From the NCBI RefSeq assembly GCF_009827655.1, contig NZ_WTYV01000001.1:620001-684000 (forward strand): a stretch of 64,000 bases of DNA, written 5' to 3'. Position 1 is the first letter of the stretch; every line of letters begins with the position of its first letter. Below the pieces are notes generated by a model. It saw only the letters and a program-made list of their open reading frames with translations, made no database searches and was not told where the DNA came from. This DNA comes from Alteraurantiacibacter buctensis. GTDB taxonomy: Bacteria; Pseudomonadota; Alphaproteobacteria; Sphingomonadales; Sphingomonadaceae. The position numbers and the translations under genes were made by a program. Shown here one piece after another: positions 1 to 9,257 of this stretch.

Positions 1-515
1 AGCCGCACCGGCTGGGTCAGTCCATCGTTGAATTCAATCGCCGTGATGCCGGCAGCATAGGCCTGTTCGGCGGCGCGGTCATAGACCGGCTGCGGCGTGC
101 CGGGCGCTGGCGGCGTCGTTCCCGCAGCGGGCGGGGCGGCCAGCAGCACATTGCCAAGGTTGTAGTAGTGCTGACCCCCGCCCATTTCGGCGGTGATATA
201 GCGTGCCGAACGATGCTCGCCCGATGGCTGGAAGGTGAAGCCCAGCTCCTCAGCCGTGCGGTAGAAGCTCAATGCATCGGTCACCAGCACCACGCGCACC
301 AGCGGATCGGCCCGGTTGCGCTCCAGCGCCAGGGCGATCTGCCGGCCGCCATTGGTGAATACACGGGCGATGCGGCATTCCTCGTCCGCCGCCTCAAGCT
401 GCCATTGGCCGGTGCGCGTGAACACCGTTGGCACGGCATCCTGCGCCATGGCGGGCTTGGTGCTGGCAGCCAGCATCATGCTGGCGCAGGCCAGCGCGGT
501 CAGTGTGCGGATCAT
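1..515 (-). CDS. Secreted protein of unknown function (3' end outside window)
   Basis: An open frame runs from an ATG at 513-515 (minus strand) to the window edge without a stop, giving about 171 visible residues. The N-terminus (MIRTLTALACASMMLAAST, then KPAMA-Q) is a typical Sec signal peptide, with likely cleavage after AMA. The rest is a soluble domain with an ERNRADP stretch and a Pro/Ala-rich segment (PPAAGTTPPAPGTPQP) before the truncation. I do not recognise the family. It probably acts in the periplasm. The protein is incomplete because the window cuts it. Confidence 0.7.
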   Translation of the reverse strand, partial: MIRTLTALACASMMLAASTKPAMAQDAVPTVFTRTGQWQLEAADEECRIARVFTNGGRQIALALERNRADPLVRVVLVTDALSFYRTAEELGFTFQPSGEHRSARYITAEMGGGQHYYNLGNVLLAAPPAAGTTPPAPGTPQPVYDRAAEQAYAAGITAIEFNDGLTQPVR

Positions 516-607
516 GGCTCTCCCCCGTGTTTCCCCACGGGCAAGCTATCCGCCAACCGGACAAAATCAATCAGGCAATTTGTAACAAGTGTCGCGCGGC
601 GGACAGC

Positions 608-643
608 AAAAGGGCCGCGCCGGATTGCTCCCGCGCGGCCCCT
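608..643 (-). terminator. Rho-independent terminator of sucC
   Basis: On the minus strand a GC-rich hairpin (arms GGGCCGCGC and GCGCGGCCC, at 612-620 and 633-641) is followed by TTTTG. It lies about 20 bases after the sucC stop and also separates sucC from the upstream end of the secreted-protein gene. Confidence 0.8.
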
Positions 644-665
644 TCTGTTTTCCGGCGCTGCAGTC

Positions 666-1865
666 TCAGGCGGCCTTCTTCACCTCGGCCACGATCTTCT
701 GCGCGGCATCGCCCAGGTCGTCCGCCGGCACGATGGCGAGGCCCGAGTTGGCGAGGATCGCCTTGCCGGCGTCCACGTTGGTGCCTTCCAGGCGCACCAC
801 CAGCGGCACGGACAGGTTCACTTCCTTGGCCGCCGCGACAATGCCTTCCGCGATGGTGTCGCAGCGCATGATGCCGCCGAAGATGTTGACCAGGATGCCC
901 TTCACGGCCGGATCGCTGAGGATGATCTTGAAGGCCGCGGTCACCTTTTCCTTGTTGGCGCCGCCGCCCACATCCAGGAAGTTGGCCGGGAACATGCCGT
1001 TCAGCTTGATGATGTCCATCGTCGCCATGGCGAGCCCTGCGCCGTTGACCATGCAGCCGATGTCGCCATCCAGCTTGATGTAGGCCAGGTCGTACTTGGA
1101 GGCTTCCACCTCCATCGGGTCTTCCTCGGTCTCGTCGCGCAGCGCTTCCACGTCCTTGTGGCGGAACATGGCATTGCTATCGAAGCTCATCTTGGTGTCG
1201 AGCACCAGCAGGCGGCCATCCTTGGTTTCCACCAGCGGGTTGATCTCCAGCATGGCGCAATCGAGGCTGGTGAAGGCGGTGTAGAGCTGGGCGGCCAGCT
1301 TCTGCGCCTGCTTGTTCAGCTCACCCGTCAGCTTCAGCGCGAAGGCCACGGCGCGTCCGTGGTGCGGCATGAAGCCGGTGGCGGGATCGATGGTAATGGT
1401 GGTGATCTTCTCCGGCGTGTCGTGCGCCACGGTCTCGATGTCCATGCCGCCTTCGGTGGAGACGATCATGGCCACGCGGCCCGATGCGCGGTCAACCACC
1501 ATCGACAGGTAGTATTCGGCGGCGATATCCACCCCGTCGGTGATGTACAGGCGGTTGACCTGCTTGCCGGCCTCACCCGTCTGCACGGTGACCAGAGTGT
1601 TGCCCAGCATCTCGCGGGCGTTGCTTTCCACCTCGTCCAGCGAGAAGGCCAGCCGCACGCCGCCCTTGGCATCGGGGCCAAGTTCCTTGAACTTGCCCTT
1701 GCCGCGCCCGCCGGCGTGGATCTGTGCCTTCACCACGTAAAGCGGCCCCGGCAGCGTCTTGGCGGCGGCAACCGCTTCCTCCACCGTCAGCGCGGCAACG
1801 CCTGCGGGGATGCCGATGCCGAACTTGGCCAGCAGTTCCTTGCCCTGGTATTCGTGGATGTTCAT
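666..1865 (-). CDS. sucC: Succinyl-CoA ligase (ADP-forming), beta subunit
   Basis: Beta subunit of succinyl-CoA synthetase, the TCA enzyme that makes ATP or GTP from succinyl-CoA with SucD. The 399-residue protein starts [12 protein letters not shown], as in the family. It has an N-terminal ATP-grasp fold ([16 protein letters not shown] around residues 45-59), the metal/nucleotide segment LEINPL near 205, and a C-terminal CoA-ligase domain with LDVGGGA and [10 protein letters not shown]. Length matches the usual 388-400. No sucD follows downstream in the window; the next gene ends at 515. It is divergent from the CysQ-like gene, with a 102-base shared promoter region. It ends at a clear terminator hairpin. 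Confidence 0.97.
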   Translation of the reverse strand: MNIHEYQGKELLAKFGIGIPAGVAALTVEEAVAAAKTLPGPLYVVKAQIHAGGRGKGKFKELGPDAKGGVRLAFSLDEVESNAREMLGNTLVTVQTGEAGKQVNRLYITDGVDIAAEYYLSMVVDRASGRVAMIVSTEGGMDIETVAHDTPEKITTITIDPATGFMPHHGRAVAFALKLTGELNKQAQKLAAQLYTAFTSLDCAMLEINPLVETKDGRLLVLDTKMSFDSNAMFRHKDVEALRDETEEDPMEVEASKYDLAYIKLDGDIGCMVNGAGLAMATMDIIKLNGMFPANFLDVGGGANKEKVTAAFKIILSDPAVKGILVNIFGGIMRCDTIAEGIVAAAKEVNLSVPLVVRLEGTNVDAGKAILANSGLAIVPADDLGDAAQKIVAEVKKAA

Positions 1866-1967
1866 GTGGAGGTGACCTTCGGGAGAGAGAGTTGAGAGTC
1901 GCTGCGGCCTAAAGCACTAACGCGTCGCGCTTGCAATGCGGGAACCGCCATCCCAAGTTGCCCAGCG

Positions 1968-2744
1968 ATGATCGACCGCTTTCGCCTGAGGGATATCTGC
2001 GTGGAGGCAGGCCAGATTGCCCGCCGCATGTGGCCGGGTGACGGGCACCGGGTGAAAAGCTGGGACAAAGGCGATGCCAGCCCGGTCAGCGCGGCAGACC
2101 TGGCGGTTGACACCTTCCTGAAAGCAGAATTGGGCCGCCTGCTCCCTTCCGCAGGCTGGCTTAGCGAGGAAACGGCGGACGACCCCGCGCGGCTGGAGCG
2201 CGGCCTGATCTGGGTCGTCGATCCGATCGACGGGACGCGCGATTTCATCCGCGGGCGCACCGGCTGGGCGGTTTCCGTGGCGCTGGTCAGCTCCGGGCGG
2301 CCGCTACTGGGCCTGCTGGTGGCACCGGCGCGGGGCGAGGTATGGACTGCCACGGCAGGCGCGGGCGCGCGGCTCAACGGGGTGGACATCAGCGCCAGCA
2401 AGCGCCGCTATTTCCCCGGCGCGCGGGTGCCGGCCGACAGCCTGCCGCGCGAGGACCATGACCTGACGGTGGTGGACAAGCCCAACTCGATCGCGCTCAG
2501 GATCGCCATGGTGGCCGATGACCGGGCCGACCTGGTGGCCACGCTGCGCTGGGGCTACGAATGGGACGTGGCCGCTGCCGCCCTGATCGCGCGCGAGGCC
2601 GGCGCCCAGGTGACCGACGCTTTCGGCCAGCCGCTGGCCTACAACAAGCGCGATCCGCGCGCCTTCGGTCTGCTGGTCAGCGCGCCGGCCATCCACCAGG
2701 AGGCGGTCGAGCGCCTCGCACCGCGGGCGAATCTCTTGTCTTGA
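1968..2744 (+). CDS. Inositol monophosphatase family protein, 3'(2'),5'-bisphosphate nucleotidase CysQ-like
   Basis: A 258-residue member of the Mg-dependent, Li-sensitive phosphatase superfamily. Metal-site motifs are visible: SEETADD (66-72), WVVDPIDGTRDF (82-93) and the C-terminal WDVAAAALIAREAGA (199-213). The pattern WVVDPIDGTRDFI fits CysQ-like or histidinol-phosphatase-like enzymes; CysQ hydrolyses 3'-phosphoadenosine 5'-phosphate from sulfur assimilation. No sulfur genes lie nearby, so the substrate is uncertain. A second superfamily member sits at 55464. The gene is divergent from sucC and converges on the OmpA-like gene across a long inverted repeat. Confidence 0.85.
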   Translation: MIDRFRLRDICVEAGQIARRMWPGDGHRVKSWDKGDASPVSAADLAVDTFLKAELGRLLPSAGWLSEETADDPARLERGLIWVVDPIDGTRDFIRGRTGWAVSVALVSSGRPLLGLLVAPARGEVWTATAGAGARLNGVDISASKRRYFPGARVPADSLPREDHDLTVVDKPNSIALRIAMVADDRADLVATLRWGYEWDVAAAALIAREAGAQVTDAFGQPLAYNKRDPRAFGLLVSAPAIHQEAVERLAPRANLLS

Positions 2745-2976
2745 GTGGCCCCGTCCGGGGCCACATCCTCGGCTGTTCCTTCCGCTTCGCTGCGGGGCAC
2801 CTGCGGGTGGGCAGTTGCCCTTGCGGTTTGCTGGTCGCAAACCGAACCAGTTGTTGACCGTGAAATGGAAACGGGCCGATCCAGAGGATCGACCCGCAAG
2901 CCCGAACGGGCGCCCGCAGCGAAGGCCAGCTTTTGCTGGCCGCTAGCGAGGAAGCGAGGGGCCGGATGGCCCCTCG
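2745..2976. repeat. REP/BIME-like bipartite inverted repeat, copy 1
   Basis: A gene-free region between convergent genes. It is bounded by two hairpins: GTGGCCCC-GTCC-GGGGCCAC (2745-2764) and CGAGGGGCC-GGAT-GGCCCCTCG (2955-2976). Inside, the left arm contains gcttcgctgcggggcacc and a cttgcgg block; the right arm contains the inverted equivalents (cccgcaag, cgcccgcagcgaag, gctagcgagga). The same layout recurs at 5099-5348, and one arm at 19866-19955. The outer hairpins could serve as terminators for both flanking genes. Confidence 0.75.
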
Positions 2977-2982
2977 CCCCAA

Positions 2983-3663
2983 TCAATACGCTGCGCGCAC
3001 GTCCTGTTCGGTGACGGGCGTGATGCGGATTTCCACGCGGCGGTTCTGCGCGCGGCCCGCTTCGGTGGTGTTGTCGGCCACCGGGTACTGCTCGCCATAG
3101 CCGATGCTCTCGATCCGGCTGCGGGCAACCCCGCGCGACACCAGGAAGTTGGTGACGGCTTCGGCGCGGCGGCGCGACAGGTCCAGATTGTAGCTGTCGC
3201 TGCCGGTCGAATCGGTATGGCCCATCACGTCGATCAGCGAGTTGGGATACTGGATCATGCTTTCGGCCACACGGCCCAGCACGTCGCGCATCTGCGGGCT
3301 GATGGTGGTGGAATCGACGGCGAAGGTCACTTCCGGCAGGTTGACCAGGATGCCATCGCCATTGGGGGTGGTGCCCACGTCCACGCCGGTGCCAGCGGTG
3401 GCTTCGTCCAGCTCGCGGATCTGTTCGTCCATGCGATAGCCGACATAGCCGCCGGCAGCCGCACCGATGCCCGCGCCCACGATGCGCGCGGTCTTGCCGC
3501 CGATCAGGCCGCCCAACAGGTAGCCAAGGCCCGCGCCGCCCACGCCGCCGATGGCCGTGCGCGAAACGGTGCGTTCGCCGGTGTTGGGATCGGTCACGCA
3601 GGCGCTCAGCGAAACGAGCGACACGGCGGCCAAGGCGGAAACGAGAATGCGGGACTTGTTCAT
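2983..3663 (-). CDS. OmpA-family lipoprotein with glycine-zipper segment
   Basis: A 226-residue outer-membrane lipoprotein thought to tether the envelope to peptidoglycan. The start ATG at 3663 is preceded by GAGGAATTCCTC. The signal peptide ends in a lipobox (SLSAC, lipidated Cys22). Residues about 38-75 are glycine-rich with repeated small-residue spacing (GLGYLLGGLIGGKT), a glycine-zipper segment. The OmpA C-like domain follows (about 105-218), with the peptidoglycan-binding motif GHTDSTGSDSYN and a NRRVEIRI tail. It is divergent from the CorC-type gene (135-base spacer). Confidence 0.92.
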   Translation of the reverse strand: MNKSRILVSALAAVSLVSLSACVTDPNTGERTVSRTAIGGVGGAGLGYLLGGLIGGKTARIVGAGIGAAAGGYVGYRMDEQIRELDEATAGTGVDVGTTPNGDGILVNLPEVTFAVDSTTISPQMRDVLGRVAESMIQYPNSLIDVMGHTDSTGSDSYNLDLSRRRAEAVTNFLVSRGVARSRIESIGYGEQYPVADNTTEAGRAQNRRVEIRITPVTEQDVRAAY

Positions 3664-3798
3664 GAGGAATTCCTCTCGTGCGAAACGGTGCGACCCGGGG
3701 TTGTTCAGCTTTGTAACGCCCCTGATGGCTGCGCGTTCCTGAACGAAACCGCAATAGCCTTCGACAGGCGCGGCAAATCTGCTAGCAGTGGCGGCCCC

Positions 3799-5094
3799 AT
3801 GGACCCATTCCCCTGGCATTACGCGGCGGCGCTGGCTGCCCTCATCGTCCTCAACGGCGTGTTCTCGATGTCGGAGCTGGCGATCGTGTCGGCCCGCCCG
3901 GCGCAGTTGCGCGTGGCGGCACAGAACGGCAGCGGCAGCGCACAGATTGCCCTGAAGCTGGCGGAGGAGCCGGGCAAGTTCCTCTCCACTGTGCAGATCG
4001 GCATTACCCTGATCGGTATCATCGCCGGTGCGGTATCGGGTGCCACGCTGGGCGAGCCGATGGGCCAGCGGCTGGCCGCCTGGGGCGTAAAGCCGGATCT
4101 GGCGGACAACCTGGGCTTCGTGATCATGATCGGGCTGACCACCTATTTCAGCCTGGTGGTGGGGGAACTGGTGCCCAAGCAACTGGCCCTGCGCGCCGCC
4201 GTGCCGATTGCGCTGGTGATGGCGCGACCCATGGCCATGCTGGCGCGGGTGGCAGCCCCCTTCGTCTGGCTGCTGGATACCAGTTCCAGCGCGATCATGC
4301 GGGCCATCGGCGTGCGCCACAAGGGCGAGCACGGGATGACGGCGGAAGAGCTGCACATGGTGTTTGCCGATGCCACCCGCAGCGGCGTGATTGCCGAGCA
4401 GGAGCGCGACATGCTCTCAGGGATCATGCGGCTGGCCGACAAGCCGGTGCGCGAACTGATGACCCCGCGCACCGAGCTCGACTGGATCGACGCCGAGGAG
4501 GGCGATGAGGCCATGTGGCAGGTGATCGGGGAAACGCCGCACTCGCTGCTGCCGGTGGCCGATGGCTCGCCCGACAGGGTGCTGGGCGTGGTCAAGGTGC
4601 GTGATATCCTGGCCTGCAAGCTGGCCGGGCGGCCGGTGGTGCTGGCCGAGCTGGTGAAGAAGGCCGAGGTGGTGCCCGACCAGCTCGACGCGATGGATGC
4701 CCTGCGTCTGCTGCAGCAATCGGGCACCTCCATGGCGATGGTGCATGACGAATACGGCCACCTCGATGGCGTGGTGACCACGGCCGACATCCTGCAGGCC
4801 ATCGCCGGCGGCTTTGCCAGCCACAAGGACGATGACGACGAGCCGATGGTGGTGCGTCGCGAAGATGGCAGCCTGCTGGTGGCCGGCGGCCTGCCGGCCG
4901 ACGAACTGGCCGAATGCCTGGAAATCATCCTGCCCGAACAGCGCGAATTCGCGACGGCAGCGGGCTTTGTCCTCTACCAGATGAAGAAGCTGCCCGGTGA
5001 GGGCGAATCGTTCGAGGAACAGGGCTGGCGGTTCGAGGTGGTCGACCTTGATGGGCGGCGGATCGATAAATTGCTGATCAGCAAGGTATCCTGA
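3799..5094 (+). CDS. Hemolysin-family / CorC-type protein (CNNM + CBS pair + CorC_HlyC)
   Basis: A 431-residue membrane protein of the UPF0053/CNNM family, linked to Mg or Co ion efflux. The start ATG (MDPFPWHYAAALAALIVLNG) opens the first transmembrane helix; longer in-frame readings extend over the divergent gene and lack family similarity. An N-terminal CNNM domain with about 4 helices (to roughly 190) is followed by two CBS domains (about 210-335, with VRELMTPRTELDW and LDGVVTTADIL) and a C-terminal CorC_HlyC domain (from about 355). Single gene, ending at the second REP-like repeat. Confidence 0.93.
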   Translation: MDPFPWHYAAALAALIVLNGVFSMSELAIVSARPAQLRVAAQNGSGSAQIALKLAEEPGKFLSTVQIGITLIGIIAGAVSGATLGEPMGQRLAAWGVKPDLADNLGFVIMIGLTTYFSLVVGELVPKQLALRAAVPIALVMARPMAMLARVAAPFVWLLDTSSSAIMRAIGVRHKGEHGMTAEELHMVFADATRSGVIAEQERDMLSGIMRLADKPVRELMTPRTELDWIDAEEGDEAMWQVIGETPHSLLPVADGSPDRVLGVVKVRDILACKLAGRPVVLAELVKKAEVVPDQLDAMDALRLLQQSGTSMAMVHDEYGHLDGVVTTADILQAIAGGFASHKDDDDEPMVVRREDGSLLVAGGLPADELAECLEIILPEQREFATAAGFVLYQMKKLPGEGESFEEQGWRFEVVDLDGRRIDKLLISKVS

Positions 5095-5098
5095 GTTT

Positions 5099-5348
5099 CG
5101 AAGGCCCATCCGGGCCTTCGTCCTCGGTGCTGTCCGCTCCGCTTCGCTGCGCGGCACCTGCGGGCGCGTGGTTGCGCTTGCGGGCCTGCAGCCCGATCAC
5201 ATGCGGTCAGCGAATGTCGTGCTGATCCCGCCTTGCCGTGCAGCGCTGTCCGGGCTGCGACCAGCAGCCCGCAAGGCCGACAGGCCGCCCGCAGCGGGGG
5301 CAGCTTGCCTGCCCGCTTAGCGAGGACGAAGGGCCGGATGGCCCTTCG
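5099..5348. repeat. REP/BIME-like bipartite inverted repeat, copy 2
   Basis: Gene-free region between convergent genes with the same architecture as 2745-2976. The left boundary hairpin is CGAAGGCCC-ATCC-GGGCCTTCG (5099-5120); the right is CGAAGGGCC-GGAT-GGCCCTTCG (5327-5348). The left arm carries gcttcgctgcgcggcacc and gcgcttgcgggcc; the right arm carries the inverted counterparts (cccgcaaggcc, cgcccgcagcggggg, cttagcgagga). Note the mirrored tetraloops RTCC and GGAT. Confidence 0.75.
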
Positions 5349-5355
5349 CAAAAAA

Positions 5356-5757
5356 TCAGATGACGGCTCTTGCCGCCTGCCCGTCACCTTCCGGTGCGGC
5401 CAGGATGGTGCGCGTGGTGGTGCCCTTGTTCACCGTATAGGTGCCCGGATCGCCCACGGTGGAGCGGATCGAGACTTCCGCCGTGCCGGCGCGGTTCAGG
5501 GTGTTGGTTTCCACGGCGGAACGGCTCTGCGGCGGGAACAGTGCGTCCAGCGCCTGTTGCGAGGCCGACGAATCGCTGGGGCGCGGCGCGCCGGGGGCCG
5601 GGGGGACCAGCGCGAAATCGGGCGGCACCACCAGCGGCGCCTGGCGCTGCACGGCAAACTCGTCCGGCGAATCGCGGTTGGCGATCAGGCCGCTGGAGCA
5701 GGCGGGCAGCAGGGCCAGCAGGCCGGTGGCAAGGATGGCGGTGGTCGAAATGCGCAT
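5356..5757 (-). CDS. DUF3035-type lipoprotein
   Basis: A 133-residue lipoprotein. The start ATG at 5757 gives a clear lipoprotein signal (MRISTTAILATGLLALLPAC, lipidated Cys20). The mature part has a Pro-rich stretch (PPDFALVPPAPGAPRP) typical of DUF3035 proteins, found after lspA in many alphaproteobacteria. It lies 4 bases downstream of lspA, so it is cotranscribed with ileS-lspA. LspA would process its own signal peptide. The function is unknown. Confidence 0.85.
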   Translation of the reverse strand: MRISTTAILATGLLALLPACSSGLIANRDSPDEFAVQRQAPLVVPPDFALVPPAPGAPRPSDSSASQQALDALFPPQSRSAVETNTLNRAGTAEVSIRSTVGDPGTYTVNKGTTTRTILAAPEGDGQAARAVI

Positions 5758-5761
5758 GCGG

Positions 5762-6307
5762 TCAATCTCCGGCAGCGGTCTCGCCGCCTTTTGGTTCGTC
5801 CTGCTCTTTGGCCGGTTTCTCGCCGATGAACAAGGCACGGGCAAGGAGAATCACCACGCCGATCGTGATGGCGGCATCGGCCAGGTTGAAGATCAGGAAG
5901 GGGCGGAAGTCGCCGATATGGAAATCGGCAAAGTCGACCACGTAGCCATACTGGTAGCGGTCGACGATATTGCCCAGAGCCCCGCCCAGGATCATGCCCA
6001 GCGATGCCAGGTCCCAGCGGTTCACCTCGCGCAGGATCCACACGGCGATGCCGCAGGCCACCAGCCCGGTTATCAGGACCAGGCCCCAGCGCATCTCGAT
6101 GCTGGTCGCCTCGAACATGCCCAGCGAGATGCCGAAGTTGTTGGTGCGGGTGAAATCGAAGAACGGCAGCACCGGATAGTGGTCGCCCACCCGCTTCAGC
6201 CCCAGCGTGTTGACCACGAAGTCCTTGCTCCACTGGTCGGCTACGAACAGCACCAGCGCCAGGGCGAAGGCGGCCAGCCGGTCGCGGGTGAAGGCCATGC
6301 CCATCAT
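5762..6307 (-). CDS. lspA: Lipoprotein signal peptidase (signal peptidase II)
   Basis: Inner-membrane aspartyl protease that cleaves prolipoprotein signal peptides before the lipidated Cys. The 181-residue protein has four hydrophobic helices and family motifs: ADQWSKDFV near the N-terminus, TRTNNFGISLG, GNIVDRYQYGYVVDF and FNLADAAI, which hold the catalytic aspartates. I chose the ATG at 6307 because its ATGA overlaps the ileS stop, a common coupling arrangement; an ATG at 6304 is nearly equivalent. The C-terminus is charged (EQDEPKGG). Confidence 0.94.
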   Translation of the reverse strand: MMGMAFTRDRLAAFALALVLFVADQWSKDFVVNTLGLKRVGDHYPVLPFFDFTRTNNFGISLGMFEATSIEMRWGLVLITGLVACGIAVWILREVNRWDLASLGMILGGALGNIVDRYQYGYVVDFADFHIGDFRPFLIFNLADAAITIGVVILLARALFIGEKPAKEQDEPKGGETAAGD

Positions 6308-9210
6308 GCTTCGGCGTCCAGCTTGGTCACGACATCGTCGCACCGGGCGCACAGGTCGCCATCCTCGGCCACTTCGGGCAGGTGGCGCCAGCAGCGGCCG
6401 CACTTGTGGTGCTCAGTGCGGCTGATGCCGGGTCCATCAGTCGTCTTCACGAAGGCCACTGGACCAGAAATGAAAATCTCTGCGAGGAAATCCGGTCCAA
6501 GATCTCGATACTCGCGGAGAACGCCATCGATATCCGAGACTGTGACCTCGGCTTCCAAACTGGACCGAACAGTTTTCTCTCTACGCAGGGGTTCAATCGC
6601 TTCGGTCACTTGGGTTCGAAGCTCGCGAAGCGCATTCCAACGAGAGGCGTCTGTTTCGACTGCCGGCACCACCGGCCACTCCAGCAGGTGCACGCTGCCG
6701 CTTGTCGGATAGCGGCTCGCCCACACCTCTTCGCTGGTGAACACAAGAACCGGCGCGGCGTAGCGGATCAGGGCGTGGAACATGGTATCCAGCACCGTGC
6801 GATAGGCGCGGCGCTTCGGGTCTGCCGGATGGTCGCAGTAGAGGCAGTCCTTGCGGATATCGAAGAAGAAGGCGCTCAGGTCCTCGTTGCAGAAATCGAT
6901 CAGGCTGCGGGTATAGGTGTTGAAATCGAAAGCATCGACCGCCGCGCGCATCTTGCCGTCCAGCTCCCCCAGTAGCGCCAGCATGTAGCGCTCCAGCTCG
7001 GGCATCTGGTCCACCGGCAGGGCTTCCGCCTCGGTGTAGCCATCCAGCGCGCCCAGCAGGTAGCGGAAGGTGTTGCGCAGCTTGCGGTACTGGTCGGCCA
7101 CGCCCTTCAGGATTTCCGGGCCGATCCGGTGATCCTCGGTATAGTCGACCGAAAGTGCCCACAGGCGGATGATGTCCGCGCCGTAATCGCGCATCACGTC
7201 CAGCGGGCTGACCGTGTTGCCGAGCGACTTGGACATCTTCATGCCCTTGGCGTCCATGGTGAAGCCGTGGGTCAGCACCGCCTTGTAGGGCGCGCGGCCG
7301 CGGGTGGCGCAGGATTCCAGCAAGGACGACTGGAACCAGCCGCGATGCTGGTCGGAACCCTCAAGGTAGAGGTCCGCCGGTGATTGCAGTTCGGGCCACA
7401 CGCCCGATTCCAGCACGAAGGCGTGGGTGCTGCCCGAATCGAACCACACGTCGAGAATGTCGACCACGCGCTCGTAGTCGTCCACGTTGTAATCCGGCCC
7501 CAGCAGGGCAGGCGCGGCCTCGTCGCTCCAGGCATCTACGCCCTTTTCGCGCACGGCGGCAATGATGCGGGCGTTCACTTCGGGATCGACCAGGTATTCG
7601 CCGGTCTTGCGGTCCACGAACAGCGTGATCGGCACGCCCCAGGCGCGCTGGCGGCTCAGCACCCAGTCCGGGCGACCCTCCACCATGCTGCCGATGCGGT
7701 TGCGGCCCTTTTCCGGCACGAAGCGCGTATCGGCGATGGCCTTGATCGCGGTTTCACGCAGGGTGGCCGTCTTGCTCGCCGAAACCGCCAGCGCCACGGC
7801 GCCGCCGATCCCGCCCAGCGGGGCGACGGGATAGTCGAACGGGGCCACCGGCTTGTCCATCGGTACGAACCACTGCGGGGTGCAGCGGTAGATCACCTTG
7901 GCTTTCGAGCGCCACGAATGTGGATAGCTGTGTTGATAGTCTGTGGACGCGGCCAGCAAGGCTCCAGCTTCCTTCAGGTCCGAACAGATCGGCCCGTCGG
8001 GCGCGTTGAACTTGGGGTTGATGACCGACATGTTGCGCGCATCGGTGCGCGGCAGCCACAGCCAGTCCTCGCGATAACGGCCATCGGCCTCGACCACGAA
8101 CTTGGGGTTGATGCCATGCGCCTTGCACAGGGCAAAGTCGTCCTCGCCATGATCGGGCGCCATGTGGACAAGGCCCGTGCCGCTGTCGGTGGTGACGAAA
8201 TCGCCGGGCAGCAGCGGGCGCGGCTCGGCGTAGAACCCGCCGAGATGGTGCATCGGGTGGCGGCAGATCGTGCCGGCGAGAGTTTCCCCCACGAAGAAGT
8301 CCACCGTGGCATAATTCTGGTTCGGGTTTCCCTGTCCGCGAATGCGCGATCGGAAGCTGTCGTAAAGTTCGGTTGCCACCAGGTATCGCTGCCCGGTAGG
8401 CTCAGCGAACTCGTCGAGTGCTTCGATCAGAATGTAGTCAACCTCAGGCCCATAAGCCAAAGCCTGGTTCACGGGGATCGTCCACGGCGTGGTGGTCCAG
8501 ATCACCGCGTGCGCGCCCACCAGTTCCGCAATCGGCGATTCCACGATCTCGAACGTCACGTCGATCTGGGTCGAGGTGATGTCCTCGTATTCCACCTCGG
8601 CTTCAGCCAGCGCGGTCTTCTCCACCGGCGACCACATCACCGGCTTGGCCCCGCGATAAAGCTGGCCGGTTTCGGCGAACTTCAGCAGTTCGGCCACGAT
8701 CGCCGCCTCGGCCTCGGGGGCCATGGTCAGGTAGGGCTGGTCCCACTTGCCGGAAATGCCCAGCCGCTGGAACTGCGCCTTCTGCACCTCCACCCACTGC
8801 GCGGCATAGGCGCGGCATTCGGCGCGGAATTCCTCGGCGGGGACCTCGTCCTTGTTGAGCTTCTTCTTGCGGTAGGCTTCCTCCACCTTCCACTCGATCG
8901 GCAGGCCGTGGCAATCCCAACCGGGTACATAGGGTGCGTCCTTGCCCAGCAGCGTCTGGCTGCGGACCACGGCATCCTTCAGCACCTTGTTCAGCGCGTG
9001 GCCGATGTGGATGTCGCCATTGGCATAAGGCGGGCCATCGTGGAGGATGAATTTCTCGCGGCCGCTGCGGGCTTCGCGCAACTGGGCATAGAGGTCCGCC
9101 TCCTGCCAGCGGGCCAGGATGTGCGGTTCCTTTTCGGGCAGGCCGGCCTTCATCGGAAAGTCGGTCTGCGGCAGGAACACCGTGTCTCTGTAATCACGAT
9201 TTTCAGTCAT
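6304..9210 (-). CDS. ileS: Isoleucyl-tRNA synthetase
   Basis: Class Ia synthetase charging tRNA-Ile, 968 residues. Visible: the HIGH motif (IHIGH, 68-71), the KMSKS loop (MKMSKSLGN), the WGVPITLF segment of the Rossmann core, the large CP1 editing domain in between, and a C-terminal zinc motif (CGRCW...CARC). It is the upstream partner of lspA in the alphaproteobacterial ileS-lspA order. Codon use is uneven. Stretches around 6430-6660, 7915-7985 and 8300-8470 use AGA, TTG, AGT and ACT codons that neighbouring parts avoid, suggesting recombination with a donor of different composition. Confidence 0.98.
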   Translation of the reverse strand: MTENRDYRDTVFLPQTDFPMKAGLPEKEPHILARWQEADLYAQLREARSGREKFILHDGPPYANGDIHIGHALNKVLKDAVVRSQTLLGKDAPYVPGWDCHGLPIEWKVEEAYRKKKLNKDEVPAEEFRAECRAYAAQWVEVQKAQFQRLGISGKWDQPYLTMAPEAEAAIVAELLKFAETGQLYRGAKPVMWSPVEKTALAEAEVEYEDITSTQIDVTFEIVESPIAELVGAHAVIWTTTPWTIPVNQALAYGPEVDYILIEALDEFAEPTGQRYLVATELYDSFRSRIRGQGNPNQNYATVDFFVGETLAGTICRHPMHHLGGFYAEPRPLLPGDFVTTDSGTGLVHMAPDHGEDDFALCKAHGINPKFVVEADGRYREDWLWLPRTDARNMSVINPKFNAPDGPICSDLKEAGALLAASTDYQHSYPHSWRSKAKVIYRCTPQWFVPMDKPVAPFDYPVAPLGGIGGAVALAVSASKTATLRETAIKAIADTRFVPEKGRNRIGSMVEGRPDWVLSRQRAWGVPITLFVDRKTGEYLVDPEVNARIIAAVREKGVDAWSDEAAPALLGPDYNVDDYERVVDILDVWFDSGSTHAFVLESGVWPELQSPADLYLEGSDQHRGWFQSSLLESCATRGRAPYKAVLTHGFTMDAKGMKMSKSLGNTVSPLDVMRDYGADIIRLWALSVDYTEDHRIGPEILKGVADQYRKLRNTFRYLLGALDGYTEAEALPVDQMPELERYMLALLGELDGKMRAAVDAFDFNTYTRSLIDFCNEDLSAFFFDIRKDCLYCDHPADPKRRAYRTVLDTMFHALIRYAAPVLVFTSEEVWASRYPTSGSVHLLEWPVVPAVETDASRWNALRELRTQVTEAIEPLRREKTVRSSLEAEVTVSDIDGVLREYRDLGPDFLAEIFISGPVAFVKTTDGPGISRTEHHKCGRCWRHLPEVAEDGDLCARCDDVVTKLDAEA

Positions 9211-9257
9211 CGCCGCGGGCCTTAGCCGTGGGGGCGGCTTCGCGCAATTTTCTTGGT

